In this document: positions 41,789-50,702 of the stretch, piece by piece
Layout of the letters: every line of letters begins with the position of its first letter
Numbering within the stretch: position 1 is the first letter of the stretch
Assembly: GCA_019747815.1 (NCBI GenBank)
Contig: JAIEQJ010000094.1
Location: 1 to 57,818, forward strand
DNA: 57,818 nucleotides
Reading direction: 5' to 3'
From: Hyphomonadaceae bacterium
GTDB lineage: Bacteria; Pseudomonadota; Alphaproteobacteria; Rhizobiales; Hyphomicrobiaceae
The notes under the pieces: generated by a model
Told to the model about the DNA's origin: nothing
Databases searched by the model: none
Seen by the model: only the letters and a program-made list of their open reading frames with translations
Translations under genes and position numbers: made by a program

Positions 41789-42610
41789 ATGACGAAGAGT
41801 GTTTGGCTGCACGAGCAGACTTGGCCCGATATCGCGCAGTATCTCAAAGCCAACCACGTGGTGATGGTTCCCATCGGCGCCACGGAGCAGCACGGCCAGC
41901 ACACACCGCTGCTGGTCGACACGGCGTGGGCCAGCGACGTAGCGGAGGCGGTGGCGCGCAAGGAGGACGTGCTGGTCGCGCCCCCGATGCACTACGGCTG
42001 GTCTCCGCATCATCTTGCCTATCCCGGCGGGATCACGCTGCGCCCGGAAACACTGACCCAGGTGGCCGTCGATATCGGCGAGAGCCTGATCTCGCACGGC
42101 TTTCGCAAGATCGTATTCGTCAACGGCAACCGCGTTGCCAACCTTCCGCCACTGCAGATCGCCATGGCCAAGCTGCGCTTCAAGACCGGGGCCTACGTCG
42201 CCATCATCGACACGCATCTGATCGCGCGCAAGGAGGTGTGCGAAGCCGCCGGCAACGGCCGCGATGCGTCGCATCACGCCGGCAACGTCGAGACCTCCTT
42301 CATGATGCACGCGCATCCCGAGCTGGTGCGGCGGGACAAGATCATGGCTGTTCCCGACCATCCCCTGGCCGACTTCGCCAGCAACTTCCCGATGGACCCG
42401 CCGTTCGACCAGAATGTCGCGTTCTGTCAGCCCACCGCGGCGGAATTCTACAAGCGCACCTCCGGACACGGGACCTATTCGACGCCGGCACCAGCCAGTG
42501 CGGAGATCGGCAAGGCCGTGTTCGAGGTGACGGTTGCGCGGGCTGCTCAGTTCATCGCGCAGGTGAAGGCCATGGATGTGTCCTGCGATCGCTGTCCCAT
42601 CCCGATCTGA
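41789..42610 (+). CDS. Creatininase family protein with altered metal site
   Basis: A 273-residue amidohydrolase-like protein of the creatininase / MftE family. Metal-site residues are visible in IGATEQHGQHTPLLVDT (Glu33, His35, Asp44) and in HHAGNVETS (Glu168), with GHGTYSTP near the C-terminus. The usual VNGHxxN motif reads VNGNRVAN, so the His ligand is replaced by Asn114. It may hydrolyse a cyclic amide produced or used in this pathway, or have lost hydrolase activity. GGAGG at 41774-41778 precedes the ATG by about ten bases. Confidence 0.87.
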   Translation: MTKSVWLHEQTWPDIAQYLKANHVVMVPIGATEQHGQHTPLLVDTAWASDVAEAVARKEDVLVAPPMHYGWSPHHLAYPGGITLRPETLTQVAVDIGESLISHGFRKIVFVNGNRVANLPPLQIAMAKLRFKTGAYVAIIDTHLIARKEVCEAAGNGRDASHHAGNVETSFMMHAHPELVRRDKIMAVPDHPLADFASNFPMDPPFDQNVAFCQPTAAEFYKRTSGHGTYSTPAPASAEIGKAVFEVTVARAAQFIAQVKAMDVSCDRCPIPI

Positions 42611-42629
42611 CGAGGAGGGACAAGTCTCG

Positions 42630-43955
42630 GTGCCTCAGCTCGACAGCGGTCCGTCAATGAACATTGCGATCGTCGGCGCCGGTCCGGCCGGTTTCTACAC
42701 CGCCGAGGCGCTTGCGGCCCTGTGTCCCGGCTGCGAGCTCGACCTCATCGAGCGGCTGCCGACGCCCTACGGGTTGATCCGTTCGGGCGTTGCCCCCGAC
42801 CACCAAACCACCAAGACCATCCAGCAGACCTTCGAGAGAATCGCGCAGTCCATCAATCTGCGGTTCATCGGCAATGTCGAGATCGATCGCGACATCTCGC
42901 TTGCCGAGCTGCGCGATGCCTACGATGTGGTCGTGCTCTCCTGCGGCGCCCCGCATGATGCGCCGCTCGATATTCCCGGGCACAAGCTGCGCGGCGTCTA
43001 TGGCGCCACCGCGTTCGTCGGCTGGTACAATGGTCACCCGGACTATGCCGAGCTCGCGCCCCTGCTCGACTCGCCGGGCGCCGTCATCATCGGCAACGGC
43101 AACGTGGCGATCGATGTCGCGCGCATCCTGGCAAAGTCGGTGGCCGAGCTTGCCAGCAGCGACATTGCCGCGCATGCCATGCGCGCAATCGCGGCTTCGC
43201 GGATTGGCGATATCCACATCATGGGGCGGCGCGGTCCGATCGAAGCCAAGTTCACCAACGTTGAGCTGAGGGAGCTGGGCGAGCTTGAGGAGGCCGTGGC
43301 GCTGGCACAGCCAGACCAGATTCCCGGCGCGCTCGGCGATGGGCTGTCCCCTCGGGAGAGGCGCGAGAAGGCCAAGAATCTCGAATGCTTTCGGCTGTTC
43401 GCAGCGGCCGACGCCGCGGCGCACAGGCGCCGGATTCGTTTTCAATTCTATGCGCGTCCCGTGGCGATCCTGGGAGCCGAGCGCGTGCAGGCGGTGCGCT
43501 TCGAGCCCGTGCGCATCGATGCGGGACGGGTCGCAGGCCACGGACAGACCTTCGATGTTCCCTGCGGGTTGCTTGTCTCTGCGATCGGTTACCGCATACG
43601 CGCGCTCGGCGGACTACCTGTTGCGGAGACCGGCGACCGCCTGGCCAACGCCGCCGGCAAGATCACCGCGGGCCTCTATGTCGTCGGCTGGGCGAAGCGG
43701 GGACCCTCGGGCAAGATCGGGACAAACCGCGGGGATGGCGAGGACGTTGCGCAGCGGATCAAGGCCGAGGAAAGCGCAGCGGGCAAGCCGGGCTTTGCGG
43801 CTCTGGAGGCGATGCTGCGACGGCGCGGCGTGCACTGGAGCAGCTTCACCGACTGGAAGACGATCGAAGCCGCCGAGATTGCCGCGGCCCCGGCCGGTGC
43901 TCCGCGTCGCAAGCTCGTGCGCGTCGATGAGATGCTGGCCCTATGCGCCAAATGA
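42630..43955 (+). CDS. Ferredoxin-NADP+ reductase (adrenodoxin-reductase/FprA type)
   Basis: A flavoprotein of 441 residues that passes electrons between NADPH and ferredoxin. It has NIAIVGAGPAGFYTAEAL (FAD), PYGLIRSGVAPDHQTTKTIQ, the NADP motif VIIGNGNVAIDVARIL, the IMGRRGPIEAKFTNVELREL segment, and the C-terminal VVGWAKRGPSGKIGTNRGDG. The GTG at 42630 is chosen because AGGAGG lies at 42613-42618; the ATG at 42657 has no Shine-Dalgarno but would begin just before the FAD motif. It follows the creatininase-family gene by 19 bases and provides the missing link of the redox operon. Confidence 0.92.
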   Translation: MPQLDSGPSMNIAIVGAGPAGFYTAEALAALCPGCELDLIERLPTPYGLIRSGVAPDHQTTKTIQQTFERIAQSINLRFIGNVEIDRDISLAELRDAYDVVVLSCGAPHDAPLDIPGHKLRGVYGATAFVGWYNGHPDYAELAPLLDSPGAVIIGNGNVAIDVARILAKSVAELASSDIAAHAMRAIAASRIGDIHIMGRRGPIEAKFTNVELRELGELEEAVALAQPDQIPGALGDGLSPRERREKAKNLECFRLFAAADAAAHRRRIRFQFYARPVAILGAERVQAVRFEPVRIDAGRVAGHGQTFDVPCGLLVSAIGYRIRALGGLPVAETGDRLANAAGKITAGLYVVGWAKRGPSGKIGTNRGDGEDVAQRIKAEESAAGKPGFAALEAMLRRRGVHWSSFTDWKTIEAAEIAAAPAGAPRRKLVRVDEMLALCAK

Positions 43956-44111
43956 GTGGGAAGAGGCCGGATGAGCCGCATGACGTCTCGCCACTCTCAG
44001 CCGGCGGGATGAACCTGCAGCAGCCCATCGCCAGCACCACGTCCGTCCGAGCGACGGGCGCGCCGATGGGATGCCGCCGACCAGCCTTTTGCGTCAATCA
44101 GAGGAACGACC

Positions 44112-44657
44112 ATGTCCGGGATCGACAGGATTGATCTGAATCTCCTGACGCAGCTCCAGCGGGACGGGGCGATCTCCCAGCGCGACTTGGGGGACCGCGT
44201 CGGACTGTCCCAGAATGCCTGCTGGCGGCGCCTCCAGCGACTGAACGCGAGCGGCCTGATCAAGGGGACCAGCACGCAGATCCATCTGTCCGCGCTGGGG
44301 CTCGATCTCACCGTGTTCGTGATGGTTCGCACCCGGCATCACTCCAAGGAATGGGCCGACCGCTTCCGCGAGCACGTTGAACGATTGCCCGAAGTGATCG
44401 ATTTCCACCGCATCGGCGGCGATTGGGACTACATGATCAAGGTGGTCACGAAGGGCATGGGCGGATACGATATTTTCTATCAAAGGCTGATCACCAATTT
44501 TGATCTGGACCGGGTGACGGGTCTGTTTTCGATGGAAGCGCTGGTCGAGAACCGCGCCGTGGATTTGACGCGGCTGGCAGCCGGTGCCGCGTCGGGGATG
44601 CGCGCCTACGACGCCGACAGACCATTTGCCGCCAAGGCCCGACAGGCGGCCGAATGA
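44112..44657 (+). CDS. Lrp/AsnC family transcriptional regulator
   Basis: A 181-residue regulator with an N-terminal helix-turn-helix (IDLNLLTQLQRDGAISQRDL, LSQNACWRRLQRLNASGLI) and a RAM/AsnC ligand domain (VFVMVRTRHHSKEWADRF, VIDFHRIGGDWDYMIKV). Such proteins sense amino acids. It ends the catabolic region, 156 bases after the ferredoxin reductase gene. It probably responds to the amino acid handled by the cluster, an inference from family and position. Confidence 0.92.
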   Translation: MSGIDRIDLNLLTQLQRDGAISQRDLGDRVGLSQNACWRRLQRLNASGLIKGTSTQIHLSALGLDLTVFVMVRTRHHSKEWADRFREHVERLPEVIDFHRIGGDWDYMIKVVTKGMGGYDIFYQRLITNFDLDRVTGLFSMEALVENRAVDLTRLAAGAASGMRAYDADRPFAAKARQAAE

Positions 44658-44744
44658 TGATTGGGTCGGGCTGAGCCCGGCAAAGCCGCACGCCGCCTGC
44701 CCGAGCCTGCAGCCGGATCGCCAGGGTGTCGCGCCTCTTGCAAT

Positions 44745-44762
44745 TATAGTGATTTTACTATA
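44745..44762. promoter_or_regulatory. Operator-like palindrome ahead of the toxin-antitoxin pair
   Basis: TATAGT-GATTTT-ACTATA is a perfect 6-bp inverted repeat, 14 bases before the toxin ATG, in an AT-rich patch. Autoregulatory sites of HigBA-type modules have this location, with antitoxin as the binder. Confidence 0.65.
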
Positions 44763-44776
44763 TTGCGGACAGGCTG

Positions 44777-45148
44777 ATGATCGATGTGCCGCGCCTTAAA
44801 TCTCTCTTCTGGGTGGGCCCTTCCTTGAAGGATCTGCGCGCCTTCCCCGAGGAGGTGAAGGATGCGATTGGCTACGCGCTGGAGGTGGCTCAGAGGGGAG
44901 GGAAGGCTGTCAGCGCCAAGCCCCTCAAGGGTTTTGGCGGGGCCAGCGTGCTTGAGATCGTCGCCGATCATGACAGCAATACATGGCGCGCTGTCTACAC
45001 GGTCGAATTGGCCGACGCCATCTATGTTCTTCACGCCTTCCAGAAGAAGTCGAAGAAGGGCATTGCAACGCCGAAACAGGAGATCGACCTCATCAAGCGC
45101 CGGCTGAAGGCTGCCCATGAGCATGCGAAAGGAGAGAAACATGACTAG
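44777..45148 (+). CDS. HigB-like toxin (phage Gp49 / RelE-type family)
   Basis: A 123-residue protein of the Gp49-like RelE superfamily, ribosome-dependent mRNA interferases or related toxins. It has LFWVGPSLKDLRAFPEEV, a helix with IGYALEVAQRGG, the KPLKGFGGASVLEIVADHDS core strand, TWRAVYTVEL, and YVLHAFQKKSKKGIATPKQE, a Lys-rich active-site-like end. The antitoxin gene starts inside its last codons (8-base overlap), the typical toxin-first order of HigBA systems. Confidence 0.9.
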   Translation: MIDVPRLKSLFWVGPSLKDLRAFPEEVKDAIGYALEVAQRGGKAVSAKPLKGFGGASVLEIVADHDSNTWRAVYTVELADAIYVLHAFQKKSKKGIATPKQEIDLIKRRLKAAHEHAKGEKHD

Positions 45149-45473
45149 TAAACGCGTCACCAAGAGCACGGGCAACGTCTATGCCGACCTTGGCATCAAG
45201 AACGCCGAGGAGCACGCGCTGAAGGCCGAGCTCGTCCACCGGATCGCTGCTGCCCTGAAGGAAGAAGGCCTGAACCAGACGGACGCCGCCCGGCGTCTTC
45301 GCGTAACCCAGCCTGATGTCTCCAACATGCTGCGCGGCCACTTCCGGCAGTTCTCGGTCGAACGCCTCATGCGCTTCCTCGTGGCCCTTGGCCAGGATGT
45401 GGAGATTGTGGTTCGCCCTGCTGCTGCCACCCGCTCGCGCGCAGCGCAGCTCACTGTGTCGACAAGGGATTAG
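45141..45473 (+). CDS. HigA-like antitoxin (XRE-type helix-turn-helix)
   Basis: A 110-residue antitoxin with a compact HTH domain (LVHRIAAALKEEGLNQTDAA, then RLRVTQPDVSNMLRGHF), followed by FSVERLMRFLVALGQDVEIV as in the HigA / DUF-type XRE antitoxins. The ATG at 45141 follows AGGAG at 45130-45134 and overlaps the toxin stop. It presumably binds the palindrome at 44745-44762. Confidence 0.9.
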   Translation: MTSKRVTKSTGNVYADLGIKNAEEHALKAELVHRIAAALKEEGLNQTDAARRLRVTQPDVSNMLRGHFRQFSVERLMRFLVALGQDVEIVVRPAAATRSRAAQLTVSTRD

Positions 45474-45474
45474 G

Positions 45475-45912
45475 GGCGCGAAGGGGGAGCCATGGCGGGG
45501 AAAGGCAAAGACTGAATTGCTGCGCTCGGAGATTGTCGAGGCCATGCGCGGCTTGCACAAGATCGGCAAGATGGCGGAGAAGGAAGCGTGGGCTGATGTT
45601 ATCCCGCACGTCATCTGGCACGACCTGTGGCGCACGCGCGGCTGCCGGCTGCTGCAGGACCACGAGATGGAGCTCAAGCGCGTGTCCGAGTGGCTGGGCC
45701 ATGCCAGCGTCGGGCAGACCGAGCGCGCGTACGCATTCTTGGACGTCAGCCACCTGCACCGAGCGGTCGCGCAATCGCCCGTCGTGATCCAGGGTCGGCA
45801 CAAAACCGTGGTGGAGGGGTCGCGGAGCCCCTTCTTAGGCCGCCCAAAACATGGCACAACGCGCATCATAGACCAGCGAAGTGCGGTCGAAACGGATGCA
45901 GCAACAGATTGA
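45475..45912 (+). pseudogene. Decayed tyrosine recombinase/integrase C-terminus
   Basis: This frame contains the distal part of a phage-type integrase: IPHVIWHDLWRTRGCRLLQD, then VSEWLGHASVGQTERAYAFL and a DVSHLHRAV tail. The WLGHAS.GQTERAYAFL segment holds the third catalytic His region and the nucleophile Tyr. No N-terminal domain exists, because the frame runs into the antitoxin gene. The HxxR motif (around 45619) is HDLW, so the catalytic Arg is lost. A tRNA-Gln gene lies 19 bases on, the usual integration target, so this is the relic of an old insertion. Confidence 0.75.
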
Positions 45913-45931
45913 ATAGAAAAGATATTCGGTG

Positions 45932-46005
45932 TGGCTGGGGAACTAGGATTCGAACCTAGATTAACGGAGTCAGAGTCCGCTGTTCTACCGTTGAACTATT
46001 CCCCA
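45932..46005 (-). tRNA. tRNA-Gln (anticodon CUG)
   Basis: The minus strand folds as a tRNA: acceptor TGGGGAA pairs with TTCCCCA, the D arm is GTTC...GAAC, the anticodon arm GCGGA/TCCGT holds loop CTCTGAC (anticodon CTG, reading CAG), and the T arm holds TTCGAAT. A GCCA tail is encoded. It lies next to an integrase relic and may have served as its attachment site. Confidence 0.97.
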
Positions 46006-46482
46006 ACTTGGAGATTGGCATTCCTCAAGCTTGACCGGGTTTTCCCGCATGAATGGCGGTGCGGCCCAAGATGTCCCGGCGCCTCTGCGGGCGGATATAG
46101 GGCCTCTCCCGTTCCCGGTCCACCCCTAAGTTATCGATCCCGCGCCTCCGGCCGCGGCCAGCGCCATGGGGCGCCGGCACGCACGTTGTGGCGCATAGGT
46201 CGCGCGCAGCCGCCGGTGGCGACCGCAGCCTTCGGCCCGTGGCTGCACCCTCGCCGAAGCGCCAAAGGCCGGACGCGGCATGGGGCAAGCCCGGGTGCGC
46301 GTGCCATCCAACATCGGATCGTCTGCGCAGCAGTTTCTTGTATCTCCTTGTGACGTCACGACGTTATCGATCATCCGCATCGCGCCTTTACCCAGGACCG
46401 CTGTCTGCTACAGTGCCCCCAAGTCGAACGAGAAGACGCCCGGCGGCCTCAGGCCTGACCTCTCGGGCGCCGGAGAAGGACG
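46006..46482. other. Intergenic stretch upstream of the Ppx/GppA gene
   Basis: These 477 bases are GC-rich with frames of low-complexity Arg/Ala codons but no family-like sequence. A palindrome GTGACGTCAC is present at 46350-46359 and could be a regulator site. Its right end should hold the promoters of the phosphatase-rlmE pair. Confidence 0.35.
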
Positions 46483-47706
46483 GTGGAGGGGAAGGATCGA
46501 GGCGGCGTCTGCGCCGCGCCGGCCGGCGCTGCAGCGCTCCGCCAAGAGCAGGCTGTGCCGACGCCCGCGACGCCGATGGGCGGGTGCGGCCTGCCTGCGC
46601 CGCCCGTCGACGGCGCGGCGCTGCTCGGCGTCGACCGTGTGCCGAACGGCCGCGTGCAGGAGAACGGCCACGCCGAGCGCGCGTATGCGGCGCTGGATCT
46701 CGGCACCAACAATTGCCGCCTGCTGGTCGCCCGGCCGTCGCCGCGAGGCTTCAAGGTCATCGATGCCTTCTCGCGCATCATTCGCCTGGGCGAGGGCGTC
46801 GCCGCCAGCCGCCGCCTGTCGCACGATGCGATGGCGCGCACCATCGATGCGCTCAAGGTCTGCGCGGCCAAGATCCGGCATCATCAGGTCGTGCGCGCAG
46901 GCTTGATCGCCACCGAGGCCTGCCGCCTGGCCGACAATGCGGCGCACTTTCTGGGCCGCGTGCGGGAGGAGACGGAGCTCGACATCAAGATTGTCAGCCG
47001 CGAGGCCGAGGCCCGGCTGGCCGTGTCGGGGTGCGCCTCGCTCATCGACGCCAGCTGCGACCTGGCCCTGGTGTTCGATATCGGCGGCGGTTCCTCGGAG
47101 CTGATCTGGCTCGATCTGGAGGCCTACAGGCGCCAGTCGGGCGTCCAGTACATCGATCGGCTCGAGATGCAGAACTGCATCGTGGCCTGGACGTCCCTGC
47201 CGGTGGGCGTGGTGACGCTGGCCGAGCGCTATGGCGGCCGGTTCGTCGATGCGGCAACCTTCAACGCCATGGTGGCCGACATCCTGGCGATGCTGGCGCC
47301 GTTCGAGGCCGCGCACCGCCTGCGCGAGCGGATGGCGGCCAAGAGCGCGCACCTGCTCGGCACCTCCGGCACCGTGACGACGGTGGCCGGCGTGTACCTG
47401 GGCCTGTCCCGATACGACCGCAAGCAGGTGGATGGATGCTGGCTGCCGGTCACGCAGGCCCGCGCCGTGACCGCCCGCCTGCTGGCCTCGAGCCATGCGG
47501 AGCGGGTGGCGCAACCCTGCATCGGCAAGGATCGCGCCGATCTCGTGCTGGCGGGCTGCGCCATTCTGGAGGCCCTGCTCAAGACCTGGCCCAGCAAGCG
47601 GTTGCGGGTTGCCGACCGCGGCTTGCGTGAGGGTATACTCGCCACCCTCATGGCCGATGACGGCGTCTATCGCACCGGCGGCCGGCAACGCTATTGGAAC
47701 CGCTAG
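46483..47706 (+). CDS. Ppx/GppA phosphatase family protein
   Basis: Hydrolyses polyphosphate or pppGpp. The 407-residue protein has the ASKHA-fold motifs YAALDLGTNNCRLLVARPS, ATEACRLADN, IVSREAEARLAVSG, FDIGGGSSELIW and LGTSGTVTTVAGV. About 65 N-terminal residues before the domain are Ala/Gly/Pro-rich and unconserved. The GTG at 46483 has a nearby GGAGAAGG Shine-Dalgarno; a shorter in-frame start further on is possible. It is 12 bases ahead of rlmE, a very common arrangement in alphaproteobacteria. Confidence 0.92.
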   Translation: MEGKDRGGVCAAPAGAAALRQEQAVPTPATPMGGCGLPAPPVDGAALLGVDRVPNGRVQENGHAERAYAALDLGTNNCRLLVARPSPRGFKVIDAFSRIIRLGEGVAASRRLSHDAMARTIDALKVCAAKIRHHQVVRAGLIATEACRLADNAAHFLGRVREETELDIKIVSREAEARLAVSGCASLIDASCDLALVFDIGGGSSELIWLDLEAYRRQSGVQYIDRLEMQNCIVAWTSLPVGVVTLAERYGGRFVDAATFNAMVADILAMLAPFEAAHRLRERMAAKSAHLLGTSGTVTTVAGVYLGLSRYDRKQVDGCWLPVTQARAVTARLLASSHAERVAQPCIGKDRADLVLAGCAILEALLKTWPSKRLRVADRGLREGILATLMADDGVYRTGGRQRYWNR

Positions 47707-47718
47707 GACCGCACGCAC

Positions 47719-48423
47719 ATGGCGACCAGCAACCGCACCGGCGGCCCCGGCGGCCGACGGCAGACGAAGGTGCGTCTGCGCACGGCCAAGCAACGCTCAG
47801 CCTCCTCGCAGCGCTGGCTCGAGCGGCAGCTCAATGACCCCTATGTCGCCGCCGCCAAGCGCCTGGGCTATCGCTCGCGGGCGGCCTTCAAGCTGATCGA
47901 GATCGATGCCAAGCATCGCCTGCTCAAGCCCGGCAAGCGCGTGGTCGATCTGGGGGCTGCCCCCGGCGGCTGGGCGCAGATCGCCGCCGACCGGGTGAAA
48001 TCCAGCGAAGGCCAGGGGCAGGTGGTGGCCATCGACCTCCTCGAGATGGAGCCCATCCCGGGCGTGCAGTTCCTGCGGCTCGACTTCATGGACGACACGG
48101 CGCCGGCGCGACTGACCGGGATGCTGCGCGCCGGGCGGGCCGATGTCGTCCTCTCCGACATGGCCGCGCAGGGCACCGGGCATGTGGGCACCGATCACCT
48201 GCGCATCATGGGGCTGGCCGAGGCGGCGGCCGAGTTCGCCGGCGCGGTGCTGAGCCCGGGCGGAGCCTTTGTCTGCAAGGTCTTCCAGGGCGGCACGGAG
48301 CGGACCCTGCTCGACCAGCTGAAGCGCGCCTTTGCCACGGTCAGGCATCTCAAGCCGCCCGCGAGCCGGCAGGGCTCGGCGGAGATGTATGTCGTGGCCC
48401 TGGGCTTCCGGGGCGAGGGCTAG
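47719..48423 (+). CDS. rlmE: 23S rRNA (uridine-2552-2'-O)-methyltransferase
   Basis: Methylates U2552 in the peptidyl-transferase A loop, late in 50S assembly. The 234-residue protein has a basic N-terminal extension, then the FtsJ core: RSRAAFKLIEIDAKHRLLKP with the first catalytic Lys, VVDLGAAPGGWAQIAADRV (SAM), DVVLSDMAAQGTGHVGTDHL with catalytic Asp, the Lys in GGAFVCKVFQGG, and the final SAEMYVVALGF. It is paired with the phosphatase gene upstream. Confidence 0.95.
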   Translation: MATSNRTGGPGGRRQTKVRLRTAKQRSASSQRWLERQLNDPYVAAAKRLGYRSRAAFKLIEIDAKHRLLKPGKRVVDLGAAPGGWAQIAADRVKSSEGQGQVVAIDLLEMEPIPGVQFLRLDFMDDTAPARLTGMLRAGRADVVLSDMAAQGTGHVGTDHLRIMGLAEAAAEFAGAVLSPGGAFVCKVFQGGTERTLLDQLKRAFATVRHLKPPASRQGSAEMYVVALGFRGEG

Positions 48424-48431
48424 GCCGGCCC

Positions 48432-48467
48432 GTCGGCCTGCCCTGTCGGCCTGCCCCGTCGGCTGGC
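48432..48467. repeat. 13-base tandem repeat after rlmE
   Basis: The unit GTCGGCCTGCCC(T/C) occurs twice in tandem, followed by a degenerate third copy GTCGGCTGGCC, directly after the rlmE stop. Confidence 0.7.
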
Positions 48468-48520
48468 CGAATTGTGGTATTTTGGTGCGCCGCAGGCCCC
48501 CGGGGCGCCGGTGCTCAGGC

Positions 48521-48568
48521 CAGTGCTTTGGCCAGTGCTTTGGCCAGTGCTTTGGCCAGCGCTTGATG
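48521..48568. repeat. 12-base tandem repeat before guaB
   Basis: Three exact copies of CAGTGCTTTGGC and a fourth degenerate copy (CAGCGCTTGATG). Each unit contains GCCA and TGGC, so adjacent units can pair. It lies within the 303-base rlmE-guaB gap, which otherwise shows only a short CCC...GGG hairpin near 48598-48615 and no gene. Confidence 0.8.
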
Positions 48569-48603
48569 CCCTGGAAAAGCTGCAACTGTGCGCCTTTCCC
48601 TGA

Positions 48604-50211
<1,608 letters not shown>

Positions 50212-50251
50212 GCCACCCTCAGCCTCACAGGAGACCGGCCCGGGCCCGGTG

Positions 50252-50698
50252 ATGATGTCCATGAACCAGATCGCCATCCTCTACCCCGTGTTCGCCCAAG
50301 CGTTCCTGACCCTGGTGATCGGAGGCTTGATGGCGGTTGCCCGGGCGCGGGCCCTGGCCGGCATGGATCGCCAGCGCGGCAGCCCCGACCTGGCGCTCGG
50401 CCGGGTGGTGTGGCCGGAGGATGCCGCCAAGCGCGCGGCCAACTACGCCAATCAGTTCGAGCTGCCGGTGCTGTTCTACGCGGTGGCGGCGTTCGCGCTG
50501 ATCACCGGGGGGGCCGATTTCGTCATGCTCGTCCTGGCCTGGGCGTTCGTGGCGACCCGCATCGTCCATGCCGCCATCCATGTGGGGCCCAACAAGGTCA
50601 GGTGGCGGTCGCCGGCCTTTGGCGTCGGCTTCCTCATCGTGCTCGCCATGTGGGTGAAGCTGTTCCTGCACATCGTGAGCCGCGGGGTCGCCCTCTGA
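50252..50698 (+). CDS. MAPEG family membrane protein
   Basis: A 148-residue membrane protein with four hydrophobic helices (LYPVFAQAFLTLVIGGLMAVA, FELPVLFYAVAAFALI, FVMLVLAWAFVATRIVHAAI, AFGVGFLIVLAMWVKLFLHIV). The ANYANQFELPVLFYAV segment and RIVHAAIHVGPNKVRWR are MAPEG hallmarks. Family members bind glutathione or eicosanoids; bacterial roles are largely unknown. The ATG at 50252 is the first of several close starts (50255, 50261). It is 4 bases upstream of the RNA methyltransferase gene. Confidence 0.87.
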   Translation: MMSMNQIAILYPVFAQAFLTLVIGGLMAVARARALAGMDRQRGSPDLALGRVVWPEDAAKRAANYANQFELPVLFYAVAAFALITGGADFVMLVLAWAFVATRIVHAAIHVGPNKVRWRSPAFGVGFLIVLAMWVKLFLHIVSRGVAL

Positions 50699-50702
50699 TC
50701 CC

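Noticed and set aside
46350-46359. GTGACGTCAC palindrome as a specific operator
   Set aside because: A single 10-base palindrome with no second copy or known binder in the window; kept only as a note in the intergenic entry.
48521-48568. Possible CRISPR-like repeat array
   Set aside because: Units are contiguous with no spacers and only 12 bases long, so it is a simple tandem repeat.
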